DNA of 64,000 nt, taken from positions 15,361,519-15,425,518 of the forward strand of contig CM069608.1 in NCBI GenBank assembly GCA_035771175.1. Reading direction: 5' to 3'. Positions within the stretch are counted from its first letter, which is position 1. The number at the start of each line of letters is the position of its first letter. The notes beneath the pieces are model-generated. The model had not been told where the DNA came from. It made no database searches and saw nothing but the letters and a program-made list of their open reading frames with translations. The position numbers and the translations under genes are program-made. This document shows positions 47,019-57,582 of this stretch, piece after piece. The DNA comes from Paratinospora sagittata. Lineage: Eukaryota; Streptophyta; Magnoliopsida; Ranunculales; Menispermaceae.

Positions 47019-47310
47019 ATATCTATATATTTGTGTATATATGAGATATATATATACCATGTTGCTAATGAAAAAATTTGGATGAAAAATTTTATTAGAT
47101 ATATATATCTCTAGAACTATATATATATATTAATTATATATAGTTGAGATTTATATTAAATATATATCTAGAAAATTATATATTGTTTTTATATAGTTTA
47201 AATTCAAATATATATATAGTTATGATTTATGAAAACTATATATATAGTTATGATTAAATATATATATCTATATATAGATGAGATATATATATATATATAT
47301 TTTATTAAAT
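46380..47310. repeat. AT-rich tandem repeat (~255-265 bp unit) in the leader of element F
   Basis: At least three head-to-tail units, each holding (TA)n runs and a CCATGTTGCTAATG landmark at about 46537, 46790 and 47056. Units contain AAATTTTGGATGAA and TATAGTTATGATTTA blocks. The TA runs differ in length between units (longest about 46708-46755). There is no coding content. Confidence 0.85.
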
Positions 47311-47499
47311 AATGGCATAAACATCAAGAGAAAAATAAAAAATATTATCCAACGGACAAAGCATAAATCTTAAAAATGTTAGGAATATATTTTATGTCCT
47401 TCACAAATTTATTTTCCTTTCAGCAAAAGAATGGCCACAAGTGAATGAACGACTTTCGGTAATAGGGAACTAATTCCCACTAGACTTAAGGAATTATCC

Positions 47500-47975
47500 A
47501 AAAGAGAGGTTATGACTATGAGGAGTATCGACAATGGAGATCTCCGCCTCCGGCCCATCCTTCATGAAAAACTTGCAACACTGGGGTGGTTGAACATAAC
47601 AAAAGTTGAGGGCCACGTCTCCTACAACTTGATGAAATCCTTCTACGAAGCCATGAATTGCGTGGGACTCCAAGAAGATGAGATCAACCCTGTTTTGGAG
47701 ACAACAGTCAAGGGAACAAAGATTTCTCTCAACGTCAAAATCATTGCATGACTTATGGAGATTCCAATTGAAGATAGAATCATTGATCCACACGAACCCC
47801 AGACAGTTGTAGAGATCGTAGAGTCCAACGAACAGTTGTTCAATTCCCTCACCAAAGAGTCGTACACACAATCAACGTACACCAATCTTCCAAACAATCT
47901 CCTTAAACCATCTCTTGTCGGACTTGGAAAGATCATATTCGGCAACATCTTGCCATAAAGGGGGACTAGAAGCAC
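47500..47975 (+). pseudogene. Extra ORF relic upstream of gag in element F
   Basis: Two adjoining open pieces (47512-47751 and 47755-47958) in related frames read TLGWLNITKVEG, a LMKSFYEAMN segment, VKGTKISLNVKIIA, a LMEIPIEDRIIDP segment and SLVGLGKIIFGNILP. That order resembles the plant-transposon / env-like domain also seen at 4732-5330 in element A. It is separate from gag, which follows. The resemblance is by eye and weak; it may be a captured or ancestral 5' ORF. Function unknown. Confidence 0.4.
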
Positions 47976-47987
47976 GATTCATTGAGG

Positions 47988-49041
47988 TGATGACAGTCAC
48001 TGTTCAAACCGTTGTTCGTGGGACCGCGGCCAGTCAGGTTGTCACTGTACAAGCACCTGTGAGATCTGGGTCGGAGACTCAAACCGACCAGATTACGAAG
48101 TACAAGAGGCTACAACCCCTTACCTTTGCTGGCAACATTGATGCTGAAGAGGTGCAAAAGTGGCTGGATGAGTCAAAGAAGGCTCTCGATGCAATGAGAG
48201 TCGATGAGACTCGAAAGATTCCACTAGCGACCTACCAACTTGTTGGTGGAGCAAACACACGGTGGATAACAGTAAAGGAGGACCCAAGGGTCAACACCGC
48301 AGATATGACTTGGCAACAGTTCGAGTCAATGTTTATTGATGAGTATTTTCCCAGCACTGCGAAGAGGCAGAAGCGCCAGGAATTCGCTAAGTTATACCAA
48401 AGCAGCATGACCGTCAGGGAATATGCTGGCAAGTTCCAAGAATTATCGGTCTACTCTCTCTCCACCATCTCAACGGAGCAAGATAAGACTGAGAAATTTT
48501 ATAATGACCTTCGCTCTGATATTCGACAAGCCTTGTCAATATTGGATCTCAAGATTTACAAGGAGATCGTTGACAAGGACATGAGTTTTGAGCAAGAGAA
48601 GATCGTGCAAGAGCAGAGAATGAATAGGGGAAAATGGCCTGCAACATTTTTCCAACAGGACTCCCAACAGGGCAATAAGAAGAAGCCCTACAATAACCAA
48701 AACCCAGCCCTCCCAGTCCCTGTTCAGAAGAATGAGGCACAACACCTGCGGCTGCACCATCTAACCCAAACCATCAAGGTTTTCGCAATCATGGCCAAGG
48801 TGGCCGTTATGGCAGGGGTGGCCGTCGAAACGACAATGGCAAAGGTGGCGGTCAGCACCACAATCAGCATGGCCAAAAGAACCATCCGCAGTATTGGCCG
48901 ACGTGTTACAACTGTGGCCAGAAGGGCCATGTAAAATATGTATGTCCGCACATTCAACAACCTATTCCCGTTATTCCAGTCCAACAAGCACCACCTGCTG
49001 CTAATTCCCAACCCAGGCAGAACCAGCAAAACCAGGGACAA
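47988..49041 (+). pseudogene. Chromovirus gag of element F
   Basis: The likely start is ATG 47988. The retrotransposon gag domain is clear: RLQPLTFAGNIDAEEVQKWL, TWQQFESMFIDEYFP and AKLYQSSMTVREYAGKFQEL. A frameshift near 48790 moves the zinc knuckle (CYNCGQKGHVKYVC, 48904-48945) into another frame. A TGA at 49042-49044 (fits CGA) separates it from protease. It would form the capsid; both lesions make it non-functional. Confidence 0.85.
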
Positions 49042-49044
49042 TGA

Positions 49045-49425
49045 AACCAGGGTAGAGCATTTTTCATCGCTCAACAACCCCTCCCAGACAACAATGTAGT
49101 CGAAGGTACATTTCTCTTGTTCAATACCATGGTACATGTCTTATTCGATTCGAGTGCTATGCATTCTTTTATATCGTCTGCACTGGTAAGACATTTAGGG
49201 TTGCATCCTGAACCCACAACAATCACACTCCATGTCACATCACCTTTAGGATTTGGTACTGACGTTAAATTGCAGTGTTCTCAATGTGAACTTCGAATGT
49301 CAGAACAAATCATATATGCAGATCTTTTTGTGATGGACATTGAAGACTTCGACATCATCCTCGACATGGATTGGCTCGCACCACTGAATGCAAATATCGA
49401 TTGTATGAAGAAGCAAGTTCAGTGA
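49045..49425 (+). pseudogene. Retropepsin of element F, active-site Gly lost
   Basis: HVLFDSSAMHSFIS occupies the place of the D-S/T-G-A active-site loop; Gly is replaced by Ser. The downstream FDIILDMDWLAPLNANIDC is the usual end of the domain (IIGMDWL type). The frame is open from 49117 to 49425 and then hits TGA. Confidence 0.8.
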
Positions 49426-49428
49426 ACC

Positions 49429-50930
49429 TTGTCCACGGGGGACTTTGTCAAGATTCAGGGAACAAGGAAATGGATACACAACTCGTTTGTTGCACTTCTC
49501 AAGGCACAGCTTCGAGCTCTATCCCTTGGTGATGAAAATGAATCACCAGCACTATACCCTCTCGAAGTACTTGATGTCCCAGTAATATCTAAATTCCCAA
49601 CAATTTTTCTAAATGACCTTCCTGGTCTACCTCCGGTTAGGGAATTCCATTTTGAAATCAATCTCATACCTGGGACCGGGCCTATCTCAATTCCACCATA
49701 CAGAATGTCCAATGTCTAGCTGGTCGAATTGGACAAACAATTGAAGGAATTAGAGAGTCATGGCTTCATGAGAAAGAGTTCATCACCCTGGGGCGCTACC
49801 GTTCTGTTCGTTCGCAAAAAGGATGGTTCGTTACGACTTTGCATAGACTATCGCAAGCTCAATAACACCACCATTAAGAACAGATACCCGTTGCCCAGGA
49901 TCGATGACTTTTTCGACCAACTTAGAGATGCAAAATACTTCTTTAAGATTGATTTACGGTCTGGTTATCACCAACTCCGGATCCGAGAGTCGGACATTAC
50001 CAAGACGATATTTAGAACTCGGTACAGTCACTACGAGTTCTTGGTCATGTTGTTCGGTCTAACAAATGCACCTGCTGCATTCATGGATTTGATTAACCGA
50101 ATCTTTCGGTTATAATTAAACCGATTTGTGGTGGTTTTTGTGGACGATATCTTGATATATTCCTCAACCGAGGAAGACCATGAGATACACCTGAAGATAG
50201 TCCTCCAGACCTTGAGAAGCCACTAGCTGTATGCAAAGTTGAGTAAGTGTGAATTTTGGGCGAAGTAAGTTCAATTCGTGAGCCATGTAGTTTCAAGCAA
50301 TGGCATTGAGGTAGATCCTTCTAAGGTTGAAGCAATTTTAAACTGGAAGCAGCCTACCACTGTTACTCAGATTAGGAGTTTGCTTGGTTTGGCTGACTAT
50401 TACAGACACTTCATCAAGGACTTCTCAAAGATTGTTGAACCTATGACAAAGCTCACTCGAAAAGACGTGCGATTCATCTGGAATCCCGCCTGTGAAGCAT
50501 CATTTCAGGAATTGAAGAAATGTCTCACGACGGCACCAATACTTATCACTCCAAGAGATTCACTTGGCTTTTTACTATACACCAACGCCTCTCTCCAAGG
50601 CTTAGGTGTCGTACTAATGCAAGAAGGCCAAGTTGTTGCATATGCCTCGAGGCAACTGAAGATTCATGAGGGCAATGACCCAACACATGACTTTGAACTT
50701 GCAGCTGTCGTATTTGCACTGAAGCTATGACGTCATTACCTATACGGTGAACGGTTTGAGGTCTTCTCGGATCACAAAAGTCTTAAGTACATATACACTC
50801 AGAGAGACCTAAACCTCTGTCAAAGACGATGGTTGGAATTCTTGAAAGATTACGACTTTCAACTCTAGTACCATCCCGGAAAGGCCAATGTTGTGGTTGA
50901 TGCCCTGAGTAGAAAATCTTATGTTGCTTG
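49429..50930 (+). pseudogene. RT and RNase H of element F
   Basis: One reading frame with stops but no frameshift. RT motifs: [17 protein letters not shown], the [15 protein letters not shown] segment, [13 protein letters not shown], and [12 protein letters not shown] with both catalytic aspartates. Stops fall at 49717, 50113, 50224, 50266 and 50728; several match CAG/CAA or TGG codons changed by one C-to-T or G-to-A step. RNase H begins [17 protein letters not shown], where the first catalytic Asp of the usual YTDAS is Asn, and continues [26 protein letters not shown]-like VVDALSRKS (50893). Confidence 0.85.
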
Positions 50931-52470
50931 CACTCTTAACTTTGAAATGGGAAAGTTGGCTATAGAGATGGAGAATTTTAACCTACAACTGATCGAGGAA
51001 GGACCAAGATCACGGCTTTCTCAATTGTCAGCCAACTCTGAGTTGGTTCGAAAGATTTCAGCAGCTCAAGCCAATGACCCTATGTTAATGGAGAAACTAG
51101 AACTTCTACTCAGCGGACAGGACCTTCCTTATTGGTCGGTCTCTGAAGACGGGGCCGTTTTTTATAAAAAAACGTCTTTGTCTACCGAACGATCCTGAGG
51201 TTCGGAAAGTAGTGCTCACTAACATCCACTGTTCGAGGTTCGCTATGCATCCTAGGGGTGACAAGATGTACAAGGATGTCAAGCAACAATTCTGGTTTTC
51301 TGGAATGAAGAAGGCGATTGCAGACTTCGTTGCTCGATGTCTCGTTTGCCAGCAAGTTAAGGCAGAATGAAGACTTCCCTTTGGACTTCTCCAACCATTA
51401 CCTATCGGAGAATGAAAGTAGGAGAACATCTCAATGGATTTTGTTACTGCCTTGCCTCGAAACAATAAAGGGCAAGATGCTATCTGGGTTATCATTGACA
51501 ACTTACAAAGTCTGCACACTTCTTGCCAATAAAGTTCACGGATAACCCCGCCAAACTTGTCTAATTATATGAAAGAGAGATCGTACACCTCCATGGCATA
51601 CCACTCACAATCGTCTCTGATCGAGACCCTCGATTCACTATAAATTTTTGGCACAGCTTCCAGAGTATAATGGGTTATAAGATCACCATGAGCACAGCCT
51701 TTCACCCTCAGACTGATGGGCAGTCAGAGCGTCTTATCCAAATCTTAGAAAACATGTTACGGTGTTGTATTTTGGACATTAATGACGGATGGGCAAAGTA
51801 TTTACATTTAGCTGAGTTTGCATACAACAACAGCTACCAAACTAGTATAGGCATGGCACCATATGAGGCTCTCTATGGTCGGCCTTGCAGATCCTCGGTA
51901 TGTTGGTTAGATATGGCAGATCAACCGCAGTTGGGCCCTGAACTAGTTCAAAAGACTTCTGAGAAGATTACACTAGTGAAGGAACGACTTCGTGTTGCAC
52001 AAAGTCGACAGAAGAGTTATGCTGACAAGCGGAAACATCCTCTAGAATTTGATAAAAGGGGACTTGGTTTTTCTAAAAGTTCAGCCCACAAGAGGTGTCA
52101 AACGCTTTGGGATCAAAGGAAAGTTCTCCCCACGGTATATTGGTCCATTTCAGATCATTGAACGTGTTGGCAAACTTGCTTATCGTCTGTCCCTTCCATC
52201 ATCCATGTCTAAGGTTCATGACGTTTTTCACGTATCCATGTTTCGAAAGTATCGTTTTGATCCTTCGCATATCATCTCTTTAGTCGAGGTTCGGGTAGAG
52301 GAAGGAAATAAGTATCAGGAGAGAACGATATAGATTTTGGATAGAAAAACTCAAGAACTAAGGCGACGTAGCATACCACTGGTGAAAGTGCTCTGGGATC
52401 ACAACGGAATAGAGGAAGCAACATGGGAACTAGAAGCAACAATTAAATAGAAATACCTTGAATTATTTTC
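50931..52470 (+). pseudogene. Integrase and chromodomain-like tail of element F
   Basis: The HHCC finger is readable (NIHCSRFAMHPRGDKMY ... CLVCQQ, 51219-51360) after a frameshift in an A run at about 51165. The core has VIIDN (first Asp), IVSDRDPRFT (second Asp) and GQSERLIQILENML (Glu), so the DDE triad survives, but two or three frameshifts and several stops break it. A further frameshift near 52045 leads to GPFQIIERVGKLAYRL and SKVHDVFHVSMFRKY, then a VLWDHNGIEEATWELEATI segment, the C-terminal signature of Del-type chromodomains. Such domains steer insertion to heterochromatin. Confidence 0.8.
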
Positions 52471-52573
52471 TAGTAATAACTAATGATGTGATACATTGTA
52501 CTATTTCACTTATCAATAAAATGATGAAATTTTGTTTATACATATCTTAATACATCGTTTCACTTGAATAACT

Positions 52574-53092
52574 ATGCAGATGTCTGAAAATAATATTGAT
52601 GGATATGGTAATGCACGCATGCAGTGGCCTCCTTGGCAACCTGTGGCGACTCCTTCAGGATCTGATTCAAGTCACAACTACTTTGCATTACCAACTCCAT
52701 CACCACACAGACAGCGATCCTTATCGCCAAAGCGTGCATGGCTTTTTCGTAACAATTTTGTTCAAAACAATCTCGTGCTCTCATCTTGGCAGGACCTTCT
52801 ACCAAAATTACCAGGCGGCCAGATTCGAGCAACAGTACGAAAAAGTATTCCACCGCTCAACCTACCTCCCCTCAAACGATGTAACCAGCGCCCTTCACCA
52901 CCATCTGTTAAGCAAAGGTTGGAATCTTCTGAGGATGAATCCCATTCCATTTTCTCTCCATGGTTTCATGATGTTGAGGATTCCACTAGCCACCGTGCTA
53001 TTCAGGGACCATACAGGCACTACCCTGAACTAGCAATAGATGACACCGGTAGTGAATCTCAAGCAGATAACCATCATAAGTACTTGAATTGA
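52574..53092 (+). CDS. Extra 172-codon ORF between integrase and 3' LTR of element F, function unknown
   Basis: It is an uninterrupted frame from ATG 52574 (MQMSENNIDGYGNARMQW) to TGA 53090-53092, in contrast to the stop-ridden polyprotein upstream. The product would be rich in Pro, Ser and charged residues, with a SPHRQRSLSPKRAW segment and an acidic SSEDESHS stretch. There is no signal peptide, membrane segment or motif I recognise. A 145-codon frame overlaps it in another plus frame (52596-53033), and a 93-codon frame on the minus strand (52572-52853). Openness may therefore reflect composition rather than selection. It may be a captured sequence or an element-specific 3' ORF. Confidence 0.35.
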   Translation: MQMSENNIDGYGNARMQWPPWQPVATPSGSDSSHNYFALPTPSPHRQRSLSPKRAWLFRNNFVQNNLVLSSWQDLLPKLPGGQIRATVRKSIPPLNLPPLKRCNQRPSPPSVKQRLESSEDESHSIFSPWFHDVEDSTSHRAIQGPYRHYPELAIDDTGSESQADNHHKYLN

Positions 53093-53113
53093 TTTCGATG
53101 GAAAAATCCTTTT

Positions 53114-53126
53114 AAGGGGGGTAGAG
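53114..53126 (+). other. Polypurine tract of element F
   Basis: AAGGGGGGTAGAG directly precedes the 3' LTR. Confidence 0.75.
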
Positions 53127-54523
53127 TGTAATACCCTAGGATTTCACAAAAAAAAAAAAAAAAACATTGTATCGTTCGGGCAACCTGCCCGAACGTTCGG
53201 GCGCCAAATCTTCTATAAAAGCAAGCCCCCCTCCTCATTTCTCACCCCAAATTCACTCATCTTGTGATTTTTCTTCTCATTTTCACTAATTCTGAGTTTT
53301 TAGTCTTTTGAGACTCTTACGAGACTCTCTGTGCGGCGCAACGCAATTCTGTCCGGAGGAAAGTGCTAGTTCTGAAAGGAGTTCTTATTTGAAGGTGGGG
53401 AACGAAACATAGGTTTGCGTGTCTTATAACTTTTATTAAAGTTTACATTCATTTATTATTATGTCTACCATTCATTTACACAGCATTATTTCGTATAACG
53501 TTCATATTGTCATACTTATGCCTGTATATTTGGAGTTCATGTATTACACTGTTGTAATGTCGGATTTGTGGTCAATCTGGCTCAACCAGACTCGGTCTTG
53601 TCCTCAGTAACTTTAAATAGTGAACAAGAGGCAGCGAGCTGCTCTAGGCGATTGGTATTTAAGCAGACCTCGTGTTTCACCTCTCAACTGGAGACTGATA
53701 TGGTTGGTCTTATTGAAAGCTATCATCTTATACAAGTAATATTGAATGTCCAAACCTTGCACGTTGTTATACCGACCGTGATATGGATCACCAGACGGCC
53801 AAAGTCAGTCTAAATGTTAAGTAAAGACCAAACCAATAGACTAGACCAGTTCATGCATTGGCATCATACATATCACCACCTAATGACGTATGTGGTTTAT
53901 GATTCATAGAATAGTTAGGAGCGATGCTCGCTATTCATCATATGTCTCTGGAGAGGGACGTACAACGAGAACCTGACTACTGCTAGGGAGGGACATTTGT
54001 ACATGAATCCAGAGCGTCGTTCCTGAGGAGGGACGTACAATGAGAACCTGGCTATTCCCGGGGGGGGACATCTATACGTGAACTCAGGCGATGTACAGTC
54101 ATTAAACCATTACGAGACGGTGTCATGCATACATACATATTGATTGATTGTAATGCTCTCATGTGTATTTAAGATATTTGATTATGATGTATGCTTTATT
54201 AATTGTTATACTCACAAACTATTTTACCCACTGAGCGCGTTAAGCTCACTTTATTATTATTCAATTTTTCACAGGAAATTAGGGTGGATTGGGTGCATGT
54301 TTATGGGGCCCACATTTTGTACCATTTGTATTAATTCATTGGAGATTTTGGGAGAATGTTCCCTTAACCATTTCATGTACAAAAATATTCTGAAATAAAT
54401 GAAATCAGACTTGTACTATATTGTATTTCAGCTGCGTACTCTGTTGTCATTGTGATAATTCCAAATTCGCGCCCCGTCCACGAGTGTATCGTCGGTTTAG
54501 GCGCATCCGGGCGGGGTGTGACA
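53127..54523 (+). repeat. 3' LTR of element F (1397 bp)
   Basis: Near-copy of 44911-46308. The GTTCGGGC motif cluster upstream of the TATA box has one copy fewer here than in the 5' LTR, and a TTACGAGACTC block near 53318 is extra here. Confidence 0.9.
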
Positions 54524-54970
54524 CTTTCCAATTACAAGTTTTTTGTTATGCCAATTGGGCTTCATGTGTTAATACTATAAGATCTTTGACAAGCTAATGC
54601 GTTTTCTTAGGCCCTACTTTAGTGTCTTGGAAGACCAAGAAGCAAGCAATTGTGTCACAGTCCTCAGCTGAAGCCAAATATAGAAGCATGGCATCCACAA
54701 TTTGTGAGTTACAATGACTTTCTTATATTTTACAAGACCTTGGTATTTCCCTTACTTTACCTATTCCTCTATGGTGTAACAATCAAGTAGCCCTTCATAT
54801 TGTTGCTAATCCAGTGTTTCATGAGAGGACGAAAATTAAGAAAATTAGGAAAATTAAGTAGACCTTTGTTTTTCGCATCTGTTCATTAAGAAAATTAGGC
54901 CAATTCACTTGTAATCTTTTTGCTAAGGGTCCAAGGGATTGGTTGTTGAAGCTTAAGTACATCTTATATA

Positions 54971-56154
54971 TCTATACTATTTATAAAATCAAGACTCTTT
55001 AACTTACGGTGTTATATTTTTATCATAAATTCTTAAATTATCTTTAATAGAAAAATAAATTTTTAGATAAATTTATACAAAAAAATATATATTTATGGGT
55101 AATTTGGTAATAAGACGCTAAAAGATCTTTCTTATAATATTAATAAATATAAGACTTATTTTAAGAATTATTATTCTTTTCCATTTTAAGCCTCCCTTTT
55201 TTATTTTATTTTATTGAAAACTCTCAACCCCTTTTATTCTTTCTGTTTTGATAACTTATTTTGAAATTATCCTTCTTAGTCATTTTTAGCTTTCTTTTAT
55301 TGTTCTTTTTTATTTTTATTTTTTGTAACTTTCAGTTTCCTTTTATTCATGTGCAACCTGCTCGTGGACTAATTGTACATAATATATATGGATTCAAAAA
55401 GTTGCAAGTTATCAAAACTATGATACCAATAACTTCAATTGGATTAAATCAAACTTCTAATAAGATAGTCAATGCTAGATAAATGGCCCCAATGTATTAA
55501 TTTTGACTCAACTTTGTAATATGTTATTGAACCGATTCGATGGAATAACTGTTCATAAAGAGACTAGCTGTCACGACCCCCATATACCGGAGAAATATTT
55601 TTAACTACTTGAATCATGTAGTTAAAAATATGAATTGAGTAGCTCAATTAATTAAGGAACCGAGTATAAGTAGGACTGAGGTCTAGATCTCGAGTTTGAA
55701 CCTGAACGTGTCTCATTCATCTACTTTTATTAGGAGGGTCAGTTCAAATATATCTGTCATACTCGAGTACAGAAGGATTATTCTCACCCAATAAAAATCA
55801 AAGAAAGACACCTTAAACAAAAAAAATGATTGAGTAATTATTTACTTGAATCATAACTGTAGCAAAATTTTATAAAGCCCGTGTCATCAAAGCTCTCACA
55901 CTCCTTTCAACGTCAAAAAGAGTTTCTAAATGGATGTGGGTCCATGCTTATTTATTTGAATATGAAATGAATTTCGCATCACAAGAATTTTATGAAAACA
56001 ACTCTGCTTGAAAGCAGTTAGTAATACGAGGCTTTACTTCCGGAACAGGGTTAAATTCTTTTGCATTGTTACCAATAATTATATATATGTCCATAATTAT
56101 GAGATTACTATGATGTGTATATATATTCATGAAGATGTATATTCAATTTTTTTT
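54971..56154. other. AT-rich intergenic DNA
   Basis: There is no gene I can support. It contains a strong hairpin (55595-55631) and otherwise ordinary AT-rich sequence. Short ORFs at 55261-55482 and 56008-56193 look like chance. Confidence 0.5.
55595..55631. repeat. Perfect 14-bp inverted repeat with 9-nt loop
   Basis: Arms ATATTTTTAACTAC (55595-55608) and GTAGTTAAAAATAT (55618-55631) around TTGAATCAT. No transposon ends or U tract define it further. Confidence 0.85.
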
Positions 56155-56782
56155 AGGGGTGTGCAAATCTTGGTTCGATTCAATTTTTGGTAAAAATTAA
56201 AATACTCAAACTGAACCGAACCGAACTGAATTTGTTCGGTTTGGTTCGGTTTGAGTTGATCGGGTTAGTTACGTCAATTTTACAGTTATAAATTTTATAT
56301 TTAATATTATTTTATCTTTTTAAAATACATTTAATTCTTTAAAAAATATAATATATAGTTCTATCATTACAATTAAAACACAAAATATATTCTTATATTC
56401 AATAATAAGAATACTAAAAGAGATTGATATGAAATTTTTTTACATATTTTCTATTTAAAGCCTTTCTTAAGGTAATTTTTTTTATATACTTACACATTCA
56501 ATTTTAAGTATTCAATAGTTAAACAAATAAAAATTAAAAATAACTTCAAAGAATATTTTAATCATGTTTCTATATATTTAAAGCTTAGGGTTATAGGAGA
56601 AATGACAGTATTACCCTCAAGTTCGTTTCGATTCGGATTAAATTCAATTTTTTAATATCTAAATTAAAAACTGAACTGAACTGATCAATTTTTTCATTTT
56701 TTAAACCGAACTTCATAAAAATTGAACCAAACTAAACCGATCATATCAATTTGGTTTAATTTTTCAGTTTGGTCGCTCTTAA
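56155..56782. mobile_element. MITE-like element with subterminal CGGTT repeats, possibly hAT-derived
   Basis: The left edge AGGGGTGTGCAAA is followed by GAACCGAACCGAAC and TTCGGTTTGGTTCGGTTT. The right part has the inverse theme (TAAACCGAACTTC, AACCAAACTAAACCG) and ends near GGTCGCTCTTAAAG. Elements of this AGGGGTG...CGGTTCGGTT form are common in plants and usually assigned to non-autonomous hAT. No clean 8-bp duplication was found, so ends are approximate. Confidence 0.5.
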
Positions 56783-57492
56783 AGAACACCCCAAATTTTC
56801 TTAAAGGAAAATTATATTGGTACATCAAAAGGTTGAGATAGCCTTAAAGACCATAGCAATGATTACGGAGAAGTCAAAAGTTACCTTTCTAGCACGAAGA
56901 GGATTATAATGTCCAAGTAAATATTTATTAATGAAAAGTGATAAAACTTTTCACAATTCATATTTTTAAATATATTTATGTTTATGTAGCAGTATATATA
57001 CCACATTATGAGAATAAAAAATATATATATATTTTTATTTATTAATTAAAAATATTTTTATAATTCAAAAATTATTTTTCATATTAATATAGTATAGGAT
57101 AAGATGATGATTTTTTTCTCCCTAATAATAATATAATATATTATCATAGTTTAACTATGAATTTAAGTACATGTTTTGCCCATTTGATGAATTGGGTCGA
57201 ACCTAGATGTGGGTCCAATTGCCGCTCACTTTATCCCCAAGTCTTGAATCTGACTCAAAGGCGGCTCTTCTAATGAGTCAGCAATTCCGGCGGTCGTCGA
57301 CACTTGAAGGAGTAGGTGAAGACTTATTCACTCACGCGCTCTGTCTCTACATGTAATTTCAACTGAGCGCCAAAACAAAAAAAAAAAAAAAAAAATATCA
57401 ACGACTTGAGATAAAGTCAGAAACTACAGGTCAAACTTTCCCAATTAATGATTAACACCTCACTGAACATTTATGGAGCAACTACATGTATG
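56783..57492. other. Upstream flank of the lectin gene
   Basis: AT-rich, without ORFs. A run of about 20 A lies at 57374-57394. GC rises between 57180 and 57370. I see no further element. Confidence 0.45.
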
Positions 57493-57500
57493 TATAAATA
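57493..57500 (+). promoter_or_regulatory. TATA box of the lectin gene
   Basis: TATAAATA, 83 bases upstream of the lectin ATG, a normal spacing for a short plant 5' leader. Confidence 0.7.
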
Positions 57501-57582
57501 TATATCAAAGGGTAACCTTACAACCCAACTCACTCGATTAATTTCGACTAGCATCTAGTGATCTTAAACACAATAACTACAT

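Larger units (their letters stand above)
44911..54523 (+). mobile_element. Complete Del/Tekay-like Ty3/gypsy chromovirus F (9613 bp)
   Basis: LTRs 44911-46308 and 53127-54523 are highly similar, with TGTAATACCC...GTGTGACA ends. The element is flanked by perfect CTTTC duplications (44906-44910 and 54524-54528). Internal order: primer-binding site, AT-rich tandem repeat, a short extra ORF relic, gag, protease, RT, RNase H, integrase, chromodomain-like C-terminus, an extra 172-codon ORF, polypurine tract. It is the youngest full-length insertion here by LTR similarity and nesting, yet its polyprotein has many stops and at least three frameshifts. Confidence 0.9.
33330..54970 (+). mobile_element. 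Ty1/copia element C, LTR-less, gag-pol split by four insertions
   Basis: Once nested DNA is discounted, the coding order is gag, protease, GAG-pre-integrase, integrase, RT, RNase H, the copia order. No LTR, primer-binding site or polypurine tract is present, so both ends are truncated. Insertions are at 33808-36760 (duplication ACTGT), 37855-40510 (CCTAT), 41434-43437 (TTTAT) and 44911-54523 (CTTTC), all perfect 5-bp duplications. Across each junction the coding frame resumes as expected, so C was older and its frame was largely readable when they landed. Confidence 0.85.
43443..54970 (+). pseudogene. Integrase C-terminus, RT and RNase H of element C, split by element F
   Basis: ITRDVIFHESIFP (43443) continues the integrase C-terminal region. 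RT runs from about 43900: [30 protein letters not shown], the LDINNAF segment and the catalytic YVDDVLIISS (44430-44465) are well kept, with stops at 44232 and 44328. RNase H starts after a stop near 44724 and is cut at 44911 by element F. It resumes at 54524 with SWKTKKQ and SSAEAKYRSMAS text (54650-54690), and ends around 54970. Catalytic RT aspartates are present, but stops and the 9.6-kb insertion abolish function. Confidence 0.8.

Noticed and set aside
47494..47975. Minus-strand ORFs of 125 and 110 codons
   Set aside because: They are shadows of the plus-strand ORF relic upstream of gag in element F, whose domain-like text is on the plus strand.
52596..53033. Second 145-codon ORF overlapping the 172-codon ORF
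   Set aside because: Only one overlapping frame can plausibly be real; this one has no better start and mostly His/Leu text typical of an off-frame reading.
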